Below, in pieces: positions 13,903 to 16,190 of a stretch of 16,190 nt of DNA (within the stretch, counting starts at the first letter, position 1; the number at the start of each line of letters is the position of its first letter). This stretch comes from DASWJZ01 sp050728815 (GTDB lineage Bacteria; Pseudomonadota; Alphaproteobacteria; Rhizobiales; Afifellaceae), in contig JBOHKB010000324.1 of the NCBI GenBank assembly GCA_050728815.1, forward strand, positions 1 through 16,190, given 5' to 3'. The position numbers were made by a program, and so were the translations under genes. The notes beneath the pieces were generated by a model, which made no database searches, was not told where the DNA came from, and was given only the letters and a program-made list of their open reading frames with translations.

Positions 13903-16190
13903 GCTGCGTCGGACGCCGTGAGTGCGATTGCTTCGCAGAGCGCCTTCACGATGCGATTCTCTCGCGCTTTCGCGGTGACTTTGTGGCCGACGAGGTCGGT
14001 CACGTAGAAAGTGTCGACCGCGCGCTCGCCGAAGGTCGCGATGTGCGCCGAGGCGATGTCGAGGTTCAGCTCCGAGATCGCGTGTGTCAGGTCGTAGAGC
14101 AGGCCGCTGCGGTCGAGGCACTCCACCTCGATGACCGTGAAGCGGTCGGAAAGCTCATTGTTGATAGACACCTGAGGCTCGATCCTGAACGCATCACGCC
14201 GCCGGCTCTTGACGCGCTTTCCAGCGAGCATCGCCGCCAGCCTTACCCGGCCCTGCAGCGCCTGCTCGATCAGCTTGGCGATGCGCTCGCCGCGCCGCGC
14301 CTCGTCGGCGTCCTCCGCGAAGGCGCGGCTGACGATCACCGTGTCGAGCGCGCGCCCGTCGGCGGTGGTGAAAATCTGCGCATCGACGATATTCGCCTCG
14401 CACGCGGCGCAGGCGCCGGCGATGGTGGCAAGCAGCCGCGGATGGTCGGGCGCCAGGATGGTCAGCTCGGTCGCGCCCTCGAACGTCATCGGCCGCACCT
14501 CGAAGGCAAAGCTCGAGCCCTCGCGATCGGCGTTCCGTACCAGCGCCGCATGGCGCGTCTGCCGGTCGAGATCGACGCGCAGCCAGTAGGCCGGATAGTG
14601 GAGATCGAGAAAGCGCTCCCGCTCCATTTCCGGCCAGTCCGCCAGCCGCGCCGCCAGGGCTGCGCGCGCCTCGGCAAGCTGGCGGCTGTGCGATTCGGCG
14701 CTGAACCCGCCGGTCAGGATCGGCTCGGTCTCGTAATAGAGCGCGCGCAGCAGCTGTCCCTTCCAGCCGTTCCACACGCCTGGGCCGACGGCGCGGATAT
14801 CGCAGACAGTGAGCACCAGCAGGAGCTTCAGCCGGTCCATCGTCTGCACGATCTGCGCGAAGCTGAGGATGGTGCGCCGGTCGGCTAGGTCGCGCGACTG
14901 GGCGATGCGCGACATGGTCAGGTGCTCCTCGACGAGCCAGGCGACGAGTTCGGTCTGGTTGGCGTTCAAGCCGAGGCGCGGACAGAGCCGCCGCGCCACC
15001 TTCGCGCCTGCGATCGAATGGTCCTCCGGCCGGCCCTTGGCGATGTCGTGCAGGAAGAGCGCGACCGTGAGCGCGGTCATGTCCTTGATCGAAGGCAGGA
15101 TGTGGCCGGAGAGCGGGTGGTCGGCGACGATGCGCCCGGTGCGGATCGCCGAGAGCACGCCGATCGCGCGGATCAGGTGCTCGTCCACCGTATAGTGGTG
15201 GTACATGTTGAACTGCATCATCGCCACGACCTTGCCGAAGTCAGGGATGAAGCGGCCGAGGACGCCGGCTTCGTTCATCGCCCTGAGCACCGCCTCGGTG
15301 TGGTCCGGGTCGCAGAGGATTTCGAGGAAGAGGCGGTTCGCTTCGGAGTCGTGCTGCAGCGCGCGGTCGATGCGCTTCAGCGACTTGGTGATGAGCCGGA
15401 GCGCGTCGGGATGGAAGGCGCAGTCGTTCCGCCCGGCTTCATGGAAGATGCGGATGAGGTTGACCGGGTCGCGCTCGAAAACGTCGTCGGCCGAAACGTT
15501 GATGCGGCCGTGCTCCACGACGAAATCGCCGCGGCTGGTCAGCCGCTTCCGCCGTGGGCGCATGCCGCGGATCAGCCGGTTCAGCCGCGGCACGTTCTTG
15601 GCCTCGCGCTCCTCAAGCTCCGCGCAAACGATGCGCGTCAGGTCACCTACGTCCTTGGCGACCAGGAAGTAGTGCTTCATCAAGCGCTCGGCCGCCTCGA
15701 GGCCAGGGTGCTTCTGGTAGCCGAGCCGCCGCGCAAGCTCCACCTGCAGGTCGAAGGAGAGGCGCTCCTCTGCCCGTCCGGTCAGGAAATGCAGGTGGCA
15801 GCGCACCGCCCACAGGAAGTCGGCGCAGCGGAGGAAGAGCTGATACTCCTTGAGGGACAGCAGCCCCGCATCGACCAGCGCCTCGTTGGACTGAACGCGG
15901 TAATAGTATTTGGCGATCCAGAACAAAGTCTGCAGGTCGCGCTGGCTGCCTTTTCCTTCCTTCACTTGCGGCTCGACCAGGTAGCGCGACTGGCCGGCTC
16001 CGGCATGGCGCGCGTCGCGCTCGGCGAGCTTCGCCGCGATGAACTGCCGCGCCGTCCCGGCGACGACCTCCTTGTGGAAGCGCGTCTGGAATTCCACGAA
16101 CAGCACCTCGTCGCCGGCAAGCGGGCGCGCCTCGAGCACCGCGGTGCGGATCGTCATGTCGTCGCGCGCCGCCTTCAGCGTCTCGTTCAC
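13896..16190 (-). CDS. glnD: Bifunctional PII uridylyltransferase/uridylyl-removing enzyme, N-terminus outside window
   Basis: GlnD senses glutamine and adds or removes UMP on PII proteins, controlling nitrogen assimilation. The frame is open to the window end, so 764 C-terminal residues are visible of roughly 930-950. The nucleotidyltransferase active site (the GxxDxD region) lies outside. Visible parts, numbered from the window edge: the UTase-linked helical region with EPQVKEGKGSQRDLQTL (73-89); an HD domain for uridylyl removal with HD at 381-382 in FLHDIAKGRPEDHS and EEHLTMSRIA (421-430); a first ACT domain (about 574-650, ELTILAPDHPRLLATIAGA); and a second ACT domain (about 684-755, FTVIEVECLDRSGLLYDLTHAI). 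The two ACT domains are the glutamine sensor. The stop is TAA at 13896-13898. No defects are seen. Identification is secure. Confidence 0.97.
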   Translation of the reverse strand: MNETLKAARDDMTIRTAVLEARPLAGDEVLFVEFQTRFHKEVVAGTARQFIAAKLAERDARHAGAGQSRYLVEPQVKEGKGSQRDLQTLFWIAKYYYRVQSNEALVDAGLLSLKEYQLFLRCADFLWAVRCHLHFLTGRAEERLSFDLQVELARRLGYQKHPGLEAAERLMKHYFLVAKDVGDLTRIVCAELEEREAKNVPRLNRLIRGMRPRRKRLTSRGDFVVEHGRINVSADDVFERDPVNLIRIFHEAGRNDCAFHPDALRLITKSLKRIDRALQHDSEANRLFLEILCDPDHTEAVLRAMNEAGVLGRFIPDFGKVVAMMQFNMYHHYTVDEHLIRAIGVLSAIRTGRIVADHPLSGHILPSIKDMTALTVALFLHDIAKGRPEDHSIAGAKVARRLCPRLGLNANQTELVAWLVEEHLTMSRIAQSRDLADRRTILSFAQIVQTMDRLKLLLVLTVCDIRAVGPGVWNGWKGQLLRALYYETEPILTGGFSAESHSRQLAEARAALAARLADWPEMERERFLDLHYPAYWLRVDLDRQTRHAALVRNADREGSSFAFEVRPMTFEGATELTILAPDHPRLLATIAGACAACEANIVDAQIFTTADGRALDTVIVSRAFAEDADEARRGERIAKLIEQALQGRVRLAAMLAGKRVKSRRRDAFRIEPQVSINNELSDRFTVIEVECLDRSGLLYDLTHAISELNLDIASAHIATFGERAVDTFYVTDLVGHKVTAKARENRIVKALCEAIALTASDAAA

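Noticed and set aside
13881..14888. 335-codon plus-strand open frame over glnD
   Set aside because: It is antisense to the clear ACT and HD domains of GlnD and has no recognisable domain.
1..16190. CRISPR array, prophage, transposon or defence island
   Set aside because: There are no regularly spaced direct repeats and no transposase, integrase, nuclease or toxin-antitoxin genes. All larger genes have ordinary metabolic or core assignments or no assignment.

Overview
The window looks like chromosomal DNA from a GC-rich alphaproteobacterium, probably of the Hyphomicrobiales (Rhizobiales) type. Base composition is high-GC throughout, with strong G/C preference at third codon positions. The order glnD - murJ - trpS - universal stress protein is one I associate with rhizobia and relatives. 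No species can be named from sequence alone. There are twelve protein-coding genes, two of them cut by the window ends. I see no RNA genes, CRISPR arrays, transposases or phage genes, and no gene-free stretch longer than about 280 bases.

Layout. Bases 1-2289 (+) hold most of pheT (phenylalanyl-tRNA synthetase beta chain), whose N-terminus lies outside the window. A relatively AT-rich gap follows, with a promoter-like sequence, a clean ribosome binding site and a four-codon open frame. On the minus strand come a methyltransferase with an altered SAM motif (2463-3236) and a universal stress protein (3298-3873). An acyl-CoA dehydrogenase (3945-5177, +) is divergent from these. It converges on trpS (5283-6323, -), and a dispersed-type inverted repeat fills the gap between them. 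An AEC-family permease (6606-7544, +) diverges from trpS and converges on a minus-strand gene train. Read in its own direction, that train is glnD (13896 to beyond 16190), a membrane-anchored protein of unknown function (13052-13792), murJ (11354-12934), a thiamine-diphosphate enzyme (9726-11357), a class III adenylate/guanylate cyclase (8540-9715) and a second methyltransferase (7641-8453).

How the genes relate. glnD (nitrogen sensing), murJ (lipid II flippase), trpS, pheT and the stress protein are housekeeping or core genes. The TPP enzyme, cyclase, methyltransferase 2, AEC permease and acyl-CoA dehydrogenase look like accessory insertions into that core order. The TPP gene overlaps murJ by ATGA, and the cyclase starts 10 bases after the TPP gene ends. 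These three are therefore probably co-transcribed.

The most interesting points are: (1) an acyl-CoA dehydrogenase with Asp where the family's catalytic Glu should be; (2) a G7 run at the end of the TPP gene where a one-base slip would fuse it in frame to the cyclase; (3) the accessory cassette coupled to murJ; (4) the inverted repeat between acyl-CoA dehydrogenase and trpS; (5) the unknown four-cysteine membrane-anchored protein between glnD and murJ. I found no convincing new defence or mobile system.
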